Shown: positions 26,451-35,694, counted from the first letter of the stretch. The stretch is 64,000 nucleotides of DNA from DUPU01 sp050952465 (GCA_050952465.1 JBMNKZ010000007.1:434001-498000), one strand, 5' to 3'. Notes: generated from the letters alone by a model not told the origin. Numbers and translations: made by a program.

Positions 26451-26489
26451 AACTGGGAATTCCTTTCTCTGGGGATTGCCCAGTTTTTT
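26451..26489 (+). terminator. Intrinsic terminator after the holin-like gene
   Basis: AACTGGG (26451-26457) pairs with CCCAGTT (26479-26485) and is followed by a six-T run. The loop is long, about 21 nt, but includes a weak inner pairing. Confidence 0.7.
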
Positions 26490-26648
26490 GTTGCTATGAA
26501 TGTGTGTATAATTAATATGCTAATTGAAATAATATGTACTGTGATTTTTATTAAAAATCCTTGAAATTTCTGGTATAAAAATAACGGGGAAATTCCTCGA
26601 AATTACTCAGAATTTCACTGATTTTTCACTGGTTTTTTACTGAGGAAC

Positions 26649-26677
26649 TTGATTTTTATTTATGAGAATGCTATAAT
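26649..26677 (+). promoter_or_regulatory. Promoter of argF
   Basis: TTGATT (26649-26654), 17-base spacer, TATAAT (26672-26677), with the argF start codon 42 bases further. The flanking sequence is AT-rich with TTATGA/TTTATGAA elements that could serve an arginine repressor, but a clear ARG box is not provable by eye. Confidence 0.7.
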
Positions 26678-26718
26678 TTTTATGAAAATTTAGAAAATCA
26701 ATGAAAAGGAGATTACAT

Positions 26719-27708
26719 ATGGCAGTTAATTTAAAAGGAAGAAGTTTTCTTACACTGATGGATTTCACCCCCCAGGAAATTAGGTACATGTTGGATCTAG
26801 CCCATGATCTGAAATCTAAAAAAAGAGCAGGAATCTATAATTACCTGCTTAAGGGGAAAAATGTTGTTCTCTTGTTTGAAAAAACCTCTACTAGGACAAG
26901 ATGTGCCTTTGAAGTTGCCGCTTTAGAAGAGGGGGCACACGTGACTTTCCTTGATTCTAAGAGCTCCCAAATGGGTAAAAAAGAATCCTTGGAAGATACA
27001 GCGAAAGTATTAGGACGTTTTTATGACGGTATTGAATACCGTGGTTATGAACAATCTGTAGTAGAAGATCTGGCTAAATATTCTGGCGTTCCTGTTTGGA
27101 ACGGGTTAACAGACGTTGACCATCCTACCCAGATTTTAGCTGACTTAATGACCATTGAAGAGCATGTAGCGAAACCTTTACATAAAGTAAAAGTCGTTTT
27201 TTGCGGCGATACCAGAAACAATATGGCTTATGCCTGGATGTACGGATGTGCAAAAATGGGTATGCATTTTGTAGCTTTAGGACCCAAAGAGCTTAGCCCC
27301 AGTGCAGATGTTATGGCCAAGGTTAACGAAGTGGCTAAAGAAACAGGTGCAGTAATTGAATTTAGGTCTGATATAGAAGCTGTAAAAGACGCAGATGTCC
27401 TCTATGCCGATGTTTGGGCATCCATGGGTGAAGAAGATCAGATTCCGGAAAGGGTAAGACTTCTTACTCCTTATCAGGTGAATATGGACATGCTAAAGAA
27501 AACAGGCAATCCTGATGTGATCTTTTTGCATTGCCTGCCGTCATTCCATGATTTTGAAACCCAAATGGCAAAGGAACAGATGGATAAGGGTTATGATATC
27601 CGCGAAGTAACAGATGAGGTATTTAGAAGCAGACATTCTGTAGTATTTGATGAAGCAGAAAACAGAATGCACACCATCAAAGCCGTAATGGTTGCTACAC
27701 TTGCCTAA
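26719..27708 (+). CDS. argF: Ornithine carbamoyltransferase
   Basis: Converts ornithine and carbamoyl phosphate to citrulline in arginine synthesis, or the reverse in arginine fermentation (arcB). The carbamoyl-phosphate site is STRTR, and the DHPTQ and LHCLPSFHD motifs (ornithine-binding HCLP) are intact in a 329-residue protein. ATG 26719 is chosen because AAAAGGAG lies 8 bases before it; an in-frame ATG at 26701 overlaps that site. The gene is single, with its own promoter and terminator, and no arginine deiminase or carbamate kinase genes are near, so an anabolic role is slightly favoured. Confidence 0.95.
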   Translation: MAVNLKGRSFLTLMDFTPQEIRYMLDLAHDLKSKKRAGIYNYLLKGKNVVLLFEKTSTRTRCAFEVAALEEGAHVTFLDSKSSQMGKKESLEDTAKVLGRFYDGIEYRGYEQSVVEDLAKYSGVPVWNGLTDVDHPTQILADLMTIEEHVAKPLHKVKVVFCGDTRNNMAYAWMYGCAKMGMHFVALGPKELSPSADVMAKVNEVAKETGAVIEFRSDIEAVKDADVLYADVWASMGEEDQIPERVRLLTPYQVNMDMLKKTGNPDVIFLHCLPSFHDFETQMAKEQMDKGYDIREVTDEVFRSRHSVVFDEAENRMHTIKAVMVATLA

Positions 27709-27725
27709 AATATACGATTAAAAAT

Positions 27726-27759
27726 GGGCTGTCGCATTAATTAATTGCGACAGCCCTTT
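27726..27759 (+). terminator. Intrinsic terminator of argF
   Basis: 11-bp perfect stem GGGCTGTCGCA / TGCGACAGCCC around an AT-rich loop, followed by TTTCTCGTT. Confidence 0.8.
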
Positions 27760-27780
27760 CTCGTTGGAGAAGACATGTTA

Positions 27781-27801
27781 GGGTTGCATGATATGCAACC
27801 C
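27781..27801. repeat. Hairpin repeat, copy 2
   Basis: 9-bp perfect stem GGGTTGCAT / ATGCAACCC with a GAT loop, directly after the xpt stop codon. It is nearly identical to the hairpin at 19571. No good T run follows on either strand, so a role other than termination is possible. Confidence 0.6.
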
Positions 27802-28380
27802 TTATTTATCCTCTACAAAATAAACTCGGCCTTGTTCCAATTTAGCGATGCGGGCTAGTGATTCTACTCGTACGCCGGCTTCCCGTAAGGCTCTGCCTCC
27901 ATTCTGAAATGCCTTTTCAATGACAATTCCTACTCCTACTAGCTCAGCATTTGCCTGGCGCACTATTTCGATCATACCTCGGGTAGCTTCTCCGGTAGCC
28001 AAGAAATCATCAATAATCAATACCCTGTCATTGGCATTTAAATAAGTAGTGGACACCATAATATCTACATCTTCATGTTTCGTAAAAGAATGTACCCGGC
28101 CGGAATAGGCTTTGTTTGTCATGGTGGAAGGCCGTTTCTTTTTGGCAAAGACCACCGGCACCTGTAAAGACAAGGCTGTCATAATGGCAATAGCTATGCC
28201 GGAAGCCTCCAAGGTTAGTACTTTGGTTATTTTCTCCCCCTGAAACCTCTTTGCGAATTCTTTGCCCATTTCTTGCATTAATACCGGATCAATTTGGTGG
28301 TTTAAAAAAGAATCAACTTTGAGAATTTGCTCCGAAAGAATTCTCCCTTCTTCCCGTATTTTTTGCTTTAAAATATCCAT
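27802..28380 (-). CDS. xpt: Xanthine phosphoribosyltransferase
   Basis: Purine-salvage enzyme making XMP from xanthine and PRPP, 192 residues. The PRPP-binding motif VLIIDDFLATGEA (about 128-140) and the N-terminal EGRILSEQILKVDSFLNHQIDP stretch match Bacillus Xpt closely. It is the last gene of the leftward nucleoside-uptake operon, 21 bases after the second permease, consistent with uptake of purine nucleosides or bases followed by salvage. No guanine riboswitch is visible in front of it. Confidence 0.93.
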   Translation of the reverse strand: MDILKQKIREEGRILSEQILKVDSFLNHQIDPVLMQEMGKEFAKRFQGEKITKVLTLEASGIAIAIMTALSLQVPVVFAKKKRPSTMTNKAYSGRVHSFTKHEDVDIMVSTTYLNANDRVLIIDDFLATGEATRGMIEIVRQANAELVGVGIVIEKAFQNGGRALREAGVRVESLARIAKLEQGRVYFVEDK

Positions 28381-28401
28381 TATTTTCGACTACCTCATTT
28401 C

Positions 28402-29334
28402 TTATCTTTCTTCCCGGTCGTAAGGCAGTCCCAAGGCACCTGGCGGACTTACCCGGTGATTCTTGGTTTCTCGGGTAATTAAGATCATGACCAAAATAGT
28501 ACAGATGTAAGGGAGCATTTTTAAGAAGAAGGGGGAAATCGCGATACCTTTAGTTTGAATCCGGAACCCTAAGGCATCCAAGCCACCAAAGATATAGGAA
28601 CCGGCCAAACATTTAAGGGGATTCCAGGTTGCAAAGACCACCAAGGCTACTGCAATCCAGCCTCTTCCTGCTGTCATATTCTCCAGCCAGGAGGGGGCAT
28701 AGGCAAGGGATAAATAAGCACCACCCAAACCTGCCAGCATTCCGCCTAGAATCACATAAAGATAACGGGTACGAAAGATACTGATTCCCACTGCATCAGC
28801 AGCGGCGGGGTTTTCCCCTACAGCATTTAAAGATAATCCCCAGCGGGTTTTAAAAATTATTACAGCAAAACAGACTACCAGTACATAACTTAGATAAACC
28901 AAGGCATCCTGTCGGAAAAAAATCGGGCCGATAAAGGGAATATCCGATAAAAAGGGAATGGCAAATGTTTTAAAGGAAGCCGGGGCAGGAATGCCAATCA
29001 TGGATTTGCCTAGAAAGCCGGAAAACCCTTGTCCGAAAATGGTTAATGCTAGTCCCGATACCACTTGATTCGCCCGTAGGGTGATGGTGAGAAATGCATG
29101 AATAAAGGCCATACATCCCCCGGCAAGCAAAGCGGCAAGAGCCCCCATCCAAGGGCTATGGGTAGCAGCATTTACCATAAAACCGGCCACGGCACCTACC
29201 AACATCATCCCTTCCACACCCAGATTTATGACGCCGGCTTTCTCTGTTAATGTTTCCCCTAAGGCGGCAAAGAGGATGGGCGTGCCTGCGGTAATTGCCG
29301 TAGCGAACAAAGTTACGGTAAAAATATTATCCAT
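28402..29334 (-). CDS. Nucleoside ABC transporter permease (BmpC/NupQ-like)
   Basis: Integral membrane protein, 310 residues, about 8-9 hydrophobic segments, of the branched-chain-type permease superfamily found in BMP-dependent nucleoside importers. Diagnostic stretches are GETLTEKAGVINLGVEGMMLVGA near the N-terminus and NPAAADAVGISIFRTRY in the middle. GGAGG precedes the ATG. It follows the other permease with a one-base overlap, and together they make the membrane channel of the importer. Confidence 0.9.
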   Translation of the reverse strand: MDNIFTVTLFATAITAGTPILFAALGETLTEKAGVINLGVEGMMLVGAVAGFMVNAATHSPWMGALAALLAGGCMAFIHAFLTITLRANQVVSGLALTIFGQGFSGFLGKSMIGIPAPASFKTFAIPFLSDIPFIGPIFFRQDALVYLSYVLVVCFAVIIFKTRWGLSLNAVGENPAAADAVGISIFRTRYLYVILGGMLAGLGGAYLSLAYAPSWLENMTAGRGWIAVALVVFATWNPLKCLAGSYIFGGLDALGFRIQTKGIAISPFFLKMLPYICTILVMILITRETKNHRVSPPGALGLPYDREER

Positions 29335-30419
29335 TATCCTACCTCCTTAGGTGTAGTTTTTTTATTTCCCAGGGAAATTTTAATATTATAGTTGGTTAGG
29401 ATTTGTCCTCCCAGTACAAAGAAGAGAATTAATCCCTGCATCATATTTACGGTAGCCACCGGCAGGCCCATTAACTGAATAGCATATCCCCCCACCAAAA
29501 GACCTCCGAATAAGAAAGAAACCAAGGCCAGAGTGGCGGGATGCAGCCGGGCGAGCCAAGCAACAATGATAGCGGTATAGCCATAACCGGGGCTCAAGCC
29601 CGGCTGCAGCCTACCTGCAATACCTGATACTTCAGACATACCGGCAATCCCTGCTAATCCCCCGCTTAAAAAAAGCACGATACAAATATTCTTTTTAATA
29701 TTCATACCGGCATAACGGGCAGCAGCAGGGCTTTCACCAATTACCCGCACTTCGTACCCCCATTTGGTATGACGGATTAATATGAATACTATAATGGCAG
29801 CAATCACGGCAAAAAGAAGTCCCAGATGAATCCGGCTGCCACCTAGAGAGGGTAAAATAGCGGCCGGGACAAACTTAGCTGTCAAGGGAAAATTAAAGCC
29901 TTCCGGGTCTTTCCAGGGTCCGTAAACCAAGTAGTCCGCCCACAAAATGGCCACATAATTCAACAGTAAAGTCGTAATGGTTTCATTAACCTTTAGATAA
30001 GCTCGAGGAATAGCAGGAATTAAGGCCCAGAAAGCCCCGGCTAAAAACCCCATTAAAAGCATAAACGGTATCATAATAATAGCGGGAAGGCCGGGAAAAG
30101 AGAGAGCCACCCATGTTGCTGCAACAGCTCCCATATAGATTTGACCCTCAGCACCGATATTCCAAAGCTGCATGCGAAAGGCGAGGGATACACCTAAACC
30201 CGCCAGCATTAGAGGAATGGCTTTGACAATACTCTCTGTGATTCCATAATAGGTGGTAAAGGCACTTTGTATCAGCATTTTATATACTTCTATCGGATTG
30301 GTACCGTTTAGGGCAAAGAAGATACCCCCTACTAGAAGGGACAGTAATATTGAAACAACAGGAACTGTAATCACCATTAAGGTAGAGGGAGTCATTCTTT
30401 TTTCAAAAGTGATTTTCAT
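29334..30419 (-). CDS. Nucleoside ABC transporter permease (BmpB/NupP-like)
   Basis: Membrane subunit of 361 residues with about 9-10 hydrophobic segments. GLGVSLAFRMQLWNIGAEGQIYMGA and GESPAAARYAGMNIKKNI are conserved in the first permease of BMP-type nucleoside importers. Its start overlaps the ATPase stop (ATGA arrangement), and its end overlaps the next permease by one base, showing tight translational coupling. Confidence 0.9.
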   Translation of the reverse strand: MKITFEKRMTPSTLMVITVPVVSILLSLLVGGIFFALNGTNPIEVYKMLIQSAFTTYYGITESIVKAIPLMLAGLGVSLAFRMQLWNIGAEGQIYMGAVAATWVALSFPGLPAIIMIPFMLLMGFLAGAFWALIPAIPRAYLKVNETITTLLLNYVAILWADYLVYGPWKDPEGFNFPLTAKFVPAAILPSLGGSRIHLGLLFAVIAAIIVFILIRHTKWGYEVRVIGESPAAARYAGMNIKKNICIVLFLSGGLAGIAGMSEVSGIAGRLQPGLSPGYGYTAIIVAWLARLHPATLALVSFLFGGLLVGGYAIQLMGLPVATVNMMQGLILFFVLGGQILTNYNIKISLGNKKTTPKEVG

Positions 30420-31945
30420 GATGCTTGTTCCTCCTGAGAATTGGCGATGCCCGTCATTAAGAATCCTAACTTTTCTTTGGTAGTAGATGAGGGAGATTCT
30501 TCTCCCATAATTTTTCCTTCAAAGAGTACAATAATGCGATCGGATAATTGTAAGATTTCATCCAAGTCTTCTGAAATTAACAGCACCCCTGTCCCGGCGT
30601 TTCTTTGAGCCAGAAGGAGAGAACGAACTGATTCCGTAGCACCGATATCCAGGCCCCGTACCGGGTAAACGGCAACAATTAAACGGGGATTGGTTGAGAT
30701 CTCCCGAGCTAGCAAAAGTTTTTGGAGATTACCACCGGACATTAGTTTTACAGGGCTGTCCAGACCGGATATTTTTACGTTGAACTCTTCTATTAAAGTT
30801 TTAGTTTCTTCCCGTACCGGGGCATATTTCAAAAACCAGCCGGATTGGTCTTTTCCCCGATACTTTTTCAGCATCACATTGTCTACGGCATTTAAATTAG
30901 GGATCAGTCCCATGCCTAAACGGTCTTCCGGCACATGAGATATGCCGGCATCGATGAATTTTTGAGGTGGCATACCTGTATAATCCTTGTCGTCAATCAA
31001 TATCCGACCCTGAGTTATACCGCGTAATCCTGTGATTATTTCAACAAGTTCTCTTTGTCCGTTGCCGGCTACCCCCGCGACACCTACAATCTCACCGGCG
31101 TTAATTTGTAATGATATATCTGTTAAACCGGGAAGCCCTTTATCATTTAAAGCCCGGATATTTTCCAATTTAATAATAGGAGTATGCTTATGCGCGACTT
31201 TCTGACCTCTGTCTTCCAAGATGTCATGTCCCACCATGAGTTGGGCTAATTCTTCTTTATTTGTTCTAGTCTTTTCCAAAGTAGCGATGGATTTTCCTCC
31301 CCGAAGCACCGTCACCCGATCAGCCATATCCAACACTTCCTGCATTTTATGAGTTATCACAATTACTGCCTTACCGCTGTCTGCCATTTTTCTAAGGGTG
31401 AGAAATAAATCATGGGATTCTTGCGGTGTTAGTACCGCGGTCGGCTCATCTAGGATTAAAATATCTGATCCCCGATAAAGCATTTTAATAATTTCCACCC
31501 TCTGCTGTTCCCCAACCGACAGCTGCCAGATCTTGGCTTTTGGGTCTACAGCCAAGCCATATTTTTTGGATATTTCCTGAATAGTTTTAAATATTTTAGC
31601 TTTATTCAACCAAAAAGAATTGCTGGTGGAGCCTAAGATAACATTTTCCGCTACGGTTAAGGGAGCGACAAGACGAAAATGCTGATGGATCATACCAATG
31701 CCCAAGGAAATAGCATCTTTAGGAGATTTAAGATTGACAGGTGTGCCTTTGATATACACTTGTCCTTCCTCTGCTTTGTAGAGACCGGTGAGAATATTCA
31801 TTAAGGTGCTTTTGCCGGCCCCGTTTTCCCCTAAAAGAGCATGAATTTCTCCTGCTCTAATTTCAAGATTTACATCTTTGTTAGCGGTAACACCGGGAAA
31901 CCTCTTTGTAATACCCTCCATTTTAACCATTAAACGGTGTTCCAT
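30416..31945 (-). CDS. Nucleoside ABC transporter ATP-binding protein (two ATPase domains)
   Basis: A 509-residue protein with two fused ABC domains, as in the Bacillus guanosine importer ATPase NupO. Domain 1 has GENGAGKST, the LSVGEQQRVEI signature and ILILDEPTAVL. Domain 2 has the degenerate Walker A GVAGNGQRE and signature LMSGGNLQK, with LIVAVYPVRGLDIGA in place of a canonical Walker B, normal for this family. AGGGGG precedes the ATG. It lies 79 bases after the BMP lipoprotein gene, separated by a stable hairpin. Confidence 0.92.
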   Translation of the reverse strand: MEHRLMVKMEGITKRFPGVTANKDVNLEIRAGEIHALLGENGAGKSTLMNILTGLYKAEEGQVYIKGTPVNLKSPKDAISLGIGMIHQHFRLVAPLTVAENVILGSTSNSFWLNKAKIFKTIQEISKKYGLAVDPKAKIWQLSVGEQQRVEIIKMLYRGSDILILDEPTAVLTPQESHDLFLTLRKMADSGKAVIVITHKMQEVLDMADRVTVLRGGKSIATLEKTRTNKEELAQLMVGHDILEDRGQKVAHKHTPIIKLENIRALNDKGLPGLTDISLQINAGEIVGVAGVAGNGQRELVEIITGLRGITQGRILIDDKDYTGMPPQKFIDAGISHVPEDRLGMGLIPNLNAVDNVMLKKYRGKDQSGWFLKYAPVREETKTLIEEFNVKISGLDSPVKLMSGGNLQKLLLAREISTNPRLIVAVYPVRGLDIGATESVRSLLLAQRNAGTGVLLISEDLDEILQLSDRIIVLFEGKIMGEESPSSTTKEKLGFLMTGIANSQEEQAS

Positions 31946-31978
31946 GTTTATCCCCCTAATAAAAATAAATAAATGTAA

Positions 31979-32001
31979 GGCTGCCGGTTATACCGGCAGC
32001 C
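31979..32001 (-). terminator. Intercistronic hairpin between BMP lipoprotein and ATPase genes
   Basis: 9-bp perfect stem GGCTGCCGG / CCGGCAGCC with a 5-nt loop. On the minus strand it is followed by TTACATTTATTT, a weak T tract. Such hairpins usually attenuate or stabilise the transcript so that the binding protein exceeds the ATPase. Confidence 0.65.
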
Positions 32002-32024
32002 AAATAAAATTTAATCAGAACAAA

Positions 32025-33149
32025 TTATTTCGGGCTACCTTCTACTCCCTGAACAAACCAATCCATATTTAAGATCTCATCGCGAGTCATTGTGGTTCCT
32101 TCAGGTACCTTTACTGCACCGGTCTGGTCTTTAATTGGCCCGGTCCAAATATTTAATTCTTCGGAAATAATGTCAGCCTTTTTGCTATCAATCAGTTGTT
32201 TCACATCATCTGGTAGAAAGTCGGCATAAGGAGCAAGATCCACAATTCCTTCTGCCATGGAGCCCCAGTATTCTTCAGTCTGCCAAGTGCCTTCCTGCAC
32301 TGCTTTCACTGTTTTCGTATAATATGGCCCCCAATTCCATATCGGTCCGGTTAAAACAGCATTGGGTGCAAATTGTGTCATATTGCTGTTATAACTTACC
32401 GCATATGCACCGGCCTCTTCGGCAGCTTGCATTGGCCCAGGTGTATCCTGGTGCATGGCAATGACATCAACTCCGTCTTGCAGTAGACTTTCAGCAGCGT
32501 CCTTTTCTTTGGCCGGGTCATACCAGGTGTTTGTCCAGACAACCTTTACCTTGACATCAGGATTCACGGAAAGGGCACCCATGGTAAAAGCATTAATGCC
32601 GCGAATACATTCCGGGATGGGGAAAGCAGCTACATAGCCAATGGTGTTAGCCTTCGTCATCTTTCCGGCCGCAATACCGGAGAGATATCTGGGTTGCTCG
32701 ATTTGTCCAAAATATGTGCCGGCATTTTTTGCTGTTTTATAGCCGGAGCAATGGAGAAAAACTACATCCGGGTTCTGTTCGGCTACTTTAATTACACTGT
32801 CCATATAACCAAAGCTTGTAGCAAAAATCACCTTGCAGCCTTGAGAAACCATTTGATTTAATACTCGCTCCGCATCGGCAGGATTTTCGCTCACGGATTC
32901 TGCTTTAATTAACTCTACACTGTCACCTAGTTCTTTTTTCATGTATTCTGCGCCTAAATCATGAGTATAGGTGTAACCGGCATCGCCAATTGGTCCTACA
33001 TAAATGAAGCCTACTTTAGTTGGTTCCTTTTGATCATTTTGTCCTTCAGAGTCCGGGGTCTCGGCATCTTGCTTACCGCATCCCACGGCTAAAGCAGCAA
33101 TCAGCAAGATTGCCAGCATCATTAATGAAAGTTTTTTGAATGTTTTCAT
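32025..33149 (-). CDS. BMP-family nucleoside-binding lipoprotein
   Basis: Extracellular substrate-binding lipoprotein, 374 residues, of the basic membrane protein (BMP/PnrA/NupN) family that binds purine nucleosides. The signal peptide MKTFKKLSLMMLAILLIAAL ends in the lipobox AVGC (lipidated cysteine 24), followed by an acidic linker and the fold start KVGFIYVGPIGDAGYTYTHDLG. It is the first gene of the leftward operon with the ATPase, two permeases and xpt. AGGAGG is 7 bases before the ATG. The upstream region borders a transposase gene. Confidence 0.92.
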   Translation of the reverse strand: MKTFKKLSLMMLAILLIAALAVGCGKQDAETPDSEGQNDQKEPTKVGFIYVGPIGDAGYTYTHDLGAEYMKKELGDSVELIKAESVSENPADAERVLNQMVSQGCKVIFATSFGYMDSVIKVAEQNPDVVFLHCSGYKTAKNAGTYFGQIEQPRYLSGIAAGKMTKANTIGYVAAFPIPECIRGINAFTMGALSVNPDVKVKVVWTNTWYDPAKEKDAAESLLQDGVDVIAMHQDTPGPMQAAEEAGAYAVSYNSNMTQFAPNAVLTGPIWNWGPYYTKTVKAVQEGTWQTEEYWGSMAEGIVDLAPYADFLPDDVKQLIDSKKADIISEELNIWTGPIKDQTGAVKVPEGTTMTRDEILNMDWFVQGVEGSPK

Positions 33150-33243
33150 GAAATTTCCTCCTGATTAACTGTTAATAAACTTTTTTGATTGCTAAACTTT
33201 GCTATATTAAACTCTTCCCTCCTTAGTGTTTTTTATATTTGTA

Positions 33244-33260
33244 GGCGTTTGCGAAACACC
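33244..33260 (-). other. Stem-loop in the BMP operon upstream region
   Basis: On the minus strand GGTGTTT-CGC-AAACGCC forms a 7-bp stem (one G-U pair), and flanking TGTATTT/AAATATA can add an outer helix. It is about 95 bases upstream of the BMP start. It lacks the UCUACC core of purine riboswitches. It may be an unknown leader element or part of the insertion-sequence end. Confidence 0.35.
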
Positions 33261-33380
33261 GCAGCCCGCATAAATACAGGCTTTTGTTAACGTTTTTTAT
33301 ATATAACTCCTCTCCAAAATGCGGTAAAATTAAGTTGTAAACAATAATAAAACAACATCTCGGAAAGGAGTTATAAACTA

Positions 33381-34829
33381 ATGGTAAGGCCTAAACAATT
33401 ATCTCTCGCCGATATTTATTCCGACTGTAATAATGTTTTTGAAAACGATAAATATCATTTTCTATCGCTTCTTGAAGATAACATTAATCTTGAGGAACTT
33501 ATTCCTGCTTCCTTCTATACTCACTTTTATTCCTATTTTGGCAGAAAGCGTATATACCCTCTTTCCGGTTTCCTTTGGGCACTGATCCTTCAGCGAATTT
33601 TCTCCATCCCCACTGACTCACTTCTTTTAATCTTTCTCCAATACTCAAAGGAACTTCGTGACTTTTGTGGTTTTTCGAAGGTTCCCGATGCCTCTAAGAT
33701 CACCAGGTTCAAGCAGGAGTTTCTAATGGACTTACAATCATTTTTCGATTCACTTGTTGATGTCACCGAACCGATATGCCAAAAGATTAATGCATCCCTT
33801 GCCTCCATGACCATCTTCGATACTTCCGGCATCGAAGCCTTTGTTACTGAAAACAATCCCAAGTATGCCAACCGCATTATCAGTCAGCTAAAAACTTTTA
33901 AGAAAGCAATGGGGCTCGATAACTCCTATGACCCCTACAAAGCAGCCTATAAATCCATGCCTTCCCATGCTGCTTCAAACCAGGCCATTAAACAGCTCTA
34001 CATCAATGGACATTTTTGCTATGTTTTCAAGTTTGGTATTATTACCAACGGTCTTGGTATTGTCCGTGACATCTCTTTTTACAATAAAGATTTCATAGAT
34101 GCTCACCCGGACATTATTGTGGAAAAGAAAACCGATTCTCCCGAAGAAGATAAATCCCTTGGAGATGCCAAAGCCCTTATCCCTGTTCTTAATGATTTTT
34201 TTGATAAGCATCCTTTAATCAATCCAAAGGTTTTCCTCGGCGACGCTGCTTTTGACACGGTTAACATCTATAAATCCCTGTTTACTGAACTGAATTTTGA
34301 AAAAGCATACATACCTCTTAATTCTCGTTCTGGGCTTGGAAACCAGGACTATACCATTAACGAAGATGGTATTCCTTGCTGCCCTCAAAATCTTCCTATG
34401 AAACCGGAAGGCAGCAAATCTAACCTAAAATGCGGGATTCCAACTTTTAAATTTGTCTGCCCTAAAATGTCCTGGGACAAGTGCGACGATGGCAAATATC
34501 GCCGCCGTACCCACTGTGATAATCCTTGTACTGACTCTCTGTGCGGACGAATGCTTTACGTTTATCCCGAGAAGAATCTTCGCGCTTACCCCGGTACAAT
34601 CCGTGGCACCGAGGAATGGGATAAAACCTACAAAATTCGTTCCGTTGTTGAAAAATCTATTAACCATTTCAAAGATAGTTTTTGTCTTGCCGGTCGCAGA
34701 ACCCAGAATGAAAAGACATTACATGCTGATTTATTATTAGCCGGCATTACCCAGTTAATCACGGTTGTTCTTGCTGACCGCATTCATAAACATGAATACA
34801 TTCGCAGTCTGAAGCCACTCATTGCATAG
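33381..34829 (+). CDS. Transposase, DDE type (IS1182/IS5-like with DUF772 N-domain)
   Basis: A 482-residue transposase. The N-terminal DUF772 region (PASFYTHFYSYFGRKRIYPLSGFLWALILQRIF) precedes the DDE catalytic core, with candidate acidic residues in IFDTSGIEAF, FLGDAAFDTVNIY and the C-terminal SVVEKSINHFKDSF. The frame appears intact, with GGAAAGGAG 10 bases before the ATG, so the element could be active. I could not find convincing terminal inverted repeats or a target duplication, so the element ends are unknown. It lies immediately upstream of the divergent BMP operon. Confidence 0.85.
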   Translation: MVRPKQLSLADIYSDCNNVFENDKYHFLSLLEDNINLEELIPASFYTHFYSYFGRKRIYPLSGFLWALILQRIFSIPTDSLLLIFLQYSKELRDFCGFSKVPDASKITRFKQEFLMDLQSFFDSLVDVTEPICQKINASLASMTIFDTSGIEAFVTENNPKYANRIISQLKTFKKAMGLDNSYDPYKAAYKSMPSHAASNQAIKQLYINGHFCYVFKFGIITNGLGIVRDISFYNKDFIDAHPDIIVEKKTDSPEEDKSLGDAKALIPVLNDFFDKHPLINPKVFLGDAAFDTVNIYKSLFTELNFEKAYIPLNSRSGLGNQDYTINEDGIPCCPQNLPMKPEGSKSNLKCGIPTFKFVCPKMSWDKCDDGKYRRRTHCDNPCTDSLCGRMLYVYPEKNLRAYPGTIRGTEEWDKTYKIRSVVEKSINHFKDSFCLAGRRTQNEKTLHADLLLAGITQLITVVLADRIHKHEYIRSLKPLIA

Positions 34830-35196
34830 AAATATATTGTAATTCCATATACCTATCCCTTGGGGGTATTTCCTGCGCCCATTTTTTCTACCTACACCAG
34901 AAGTAAAACTTTTTAGCCTTTTCGTCCTGAAAAAAATTTAATTTGTATTGTTCCCAAGCCATCTTGAACTTTTTATTCTAGTCCATTTTGCAATTACTTA
35001 TTTTATATTTGAGATTTATAAAACTAATTCCATGCTGAGAGCAAAAATCCTGCAAAAAACCCGAAGATTTTTAAAAATAAATTACCTAATGTTCGTTTAT
35101 TTCAGTTAACATTCAAAAAAACATTTAAAGAAACCCGGGGCTACCGGGTTTCAAAAAACTTTCTTAATTTGTACGCAAAGAATCTTGATCCGTTTC
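34830..35196. other. AT-rich intergenic region after the transposase
   Basis: 367 bases with no credible gene on either strand. The left part must contain the right end of the insertion sequence, which I cannot delimit. The right part holds the terminator of the PAP2 gene (35130-35152). Confidence 0.5.
35120..35152 (-). terminator. Intrinsic terminator of the PAP2 phosphatase gene
   Basis: 9-bp perfect stem GAAACCCGG / CCGGGTTTC (35130-35138 and 35144-35152). On the minus strand it is followed by TTTAAATGTTTTTTT. Confidence 0.75.
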
Positions 35197-35694
35197 TTAC
35201 AAACAGACTACCATGGCGGATGTTGCCCCTAATAATGCCCCAATAATTACATCGGATGGATAGTGGAGGCCTAAATAAATCCGAGAAACTCCTACCAAAA
35301 TTGATAAGGGGAGTACAATCGGCGCAAATAAAGGAAAGTCAACAGCAAGCACTGTAGTTAAAGAAAAACTGGCTGCTGTATGTCCAGAAGGAAAGGAATA
35401 ATCCTTCAAGATGAGGTGCTGCCAAATTTTTGTATTTGGGACGGTAATAAACGGACGATGCCGAGGTAAGAATTTCTTGGCAGCTTGCACAATTAATTGG
35501 CTGCCTGACATGGCTAATAATACCTCTCGTCCCAATGATTGGACAGATAAGAGAAGCATTAAGCAAATAGATACTGAAACTTTTAAACCGCCTAAGTGGG
35601 TTATTTTTGGCATTATATTATCTAAAAAAGAACACTGCCATTTTCTGTTAATCAAACAAAATAGTAATTTATCTAAGATTAATATTCGATGCAT
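35197..35694 (-). CDS. PAP2-family membrane phosphatase
   Basis: Membrane phosphatase of 165 residues with the three PAP2 signature motifs: KKFLPRHRP, FPSGHTA and SRIYLGLHYPSD, supplying the catalytic histidines and phosphate-binding arginines. About four to five hydrophobic segments surround them. Members dephosphorylate undecaprenyl pyrophosphate or other lipid phosphates at the outer membrane face; which lipid is not clear here. The next gene on the same strand (35762-35929) lies upstream in transcription order and may be co-transcribed. Confidence 0.85.
   Translation of the reverse strand: MHRILILDKLLFCLINRKWQCSFLDNIMPKITHLGGLKVSVSICLMLLLSVQSLGREVLLAMSGSQLIVQAAKKFLPRHRPFITVPNTKIWQHLILKDYSFPSGHTAASFSLTTVLAVDFPLFAPIVLPLSILVGVSRIYLGLHYPSDVIIGALLGATSAMVVCL

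Noticed and set aside
33150..33330. Purine riboswitch in front of the nucleoside-uptake operon
   Set aside because: The outer helix is plausible, but the interior is too short and lacks the UCUACC core, so it does not fit the purine class.
33200..35130. Terminal inverted repeats of the insertion sequence
   Set aside because: Only a six-base TGTAGG match was found at possible ends (33240 and about 34890), with no target duplication. Too weak to define the element.
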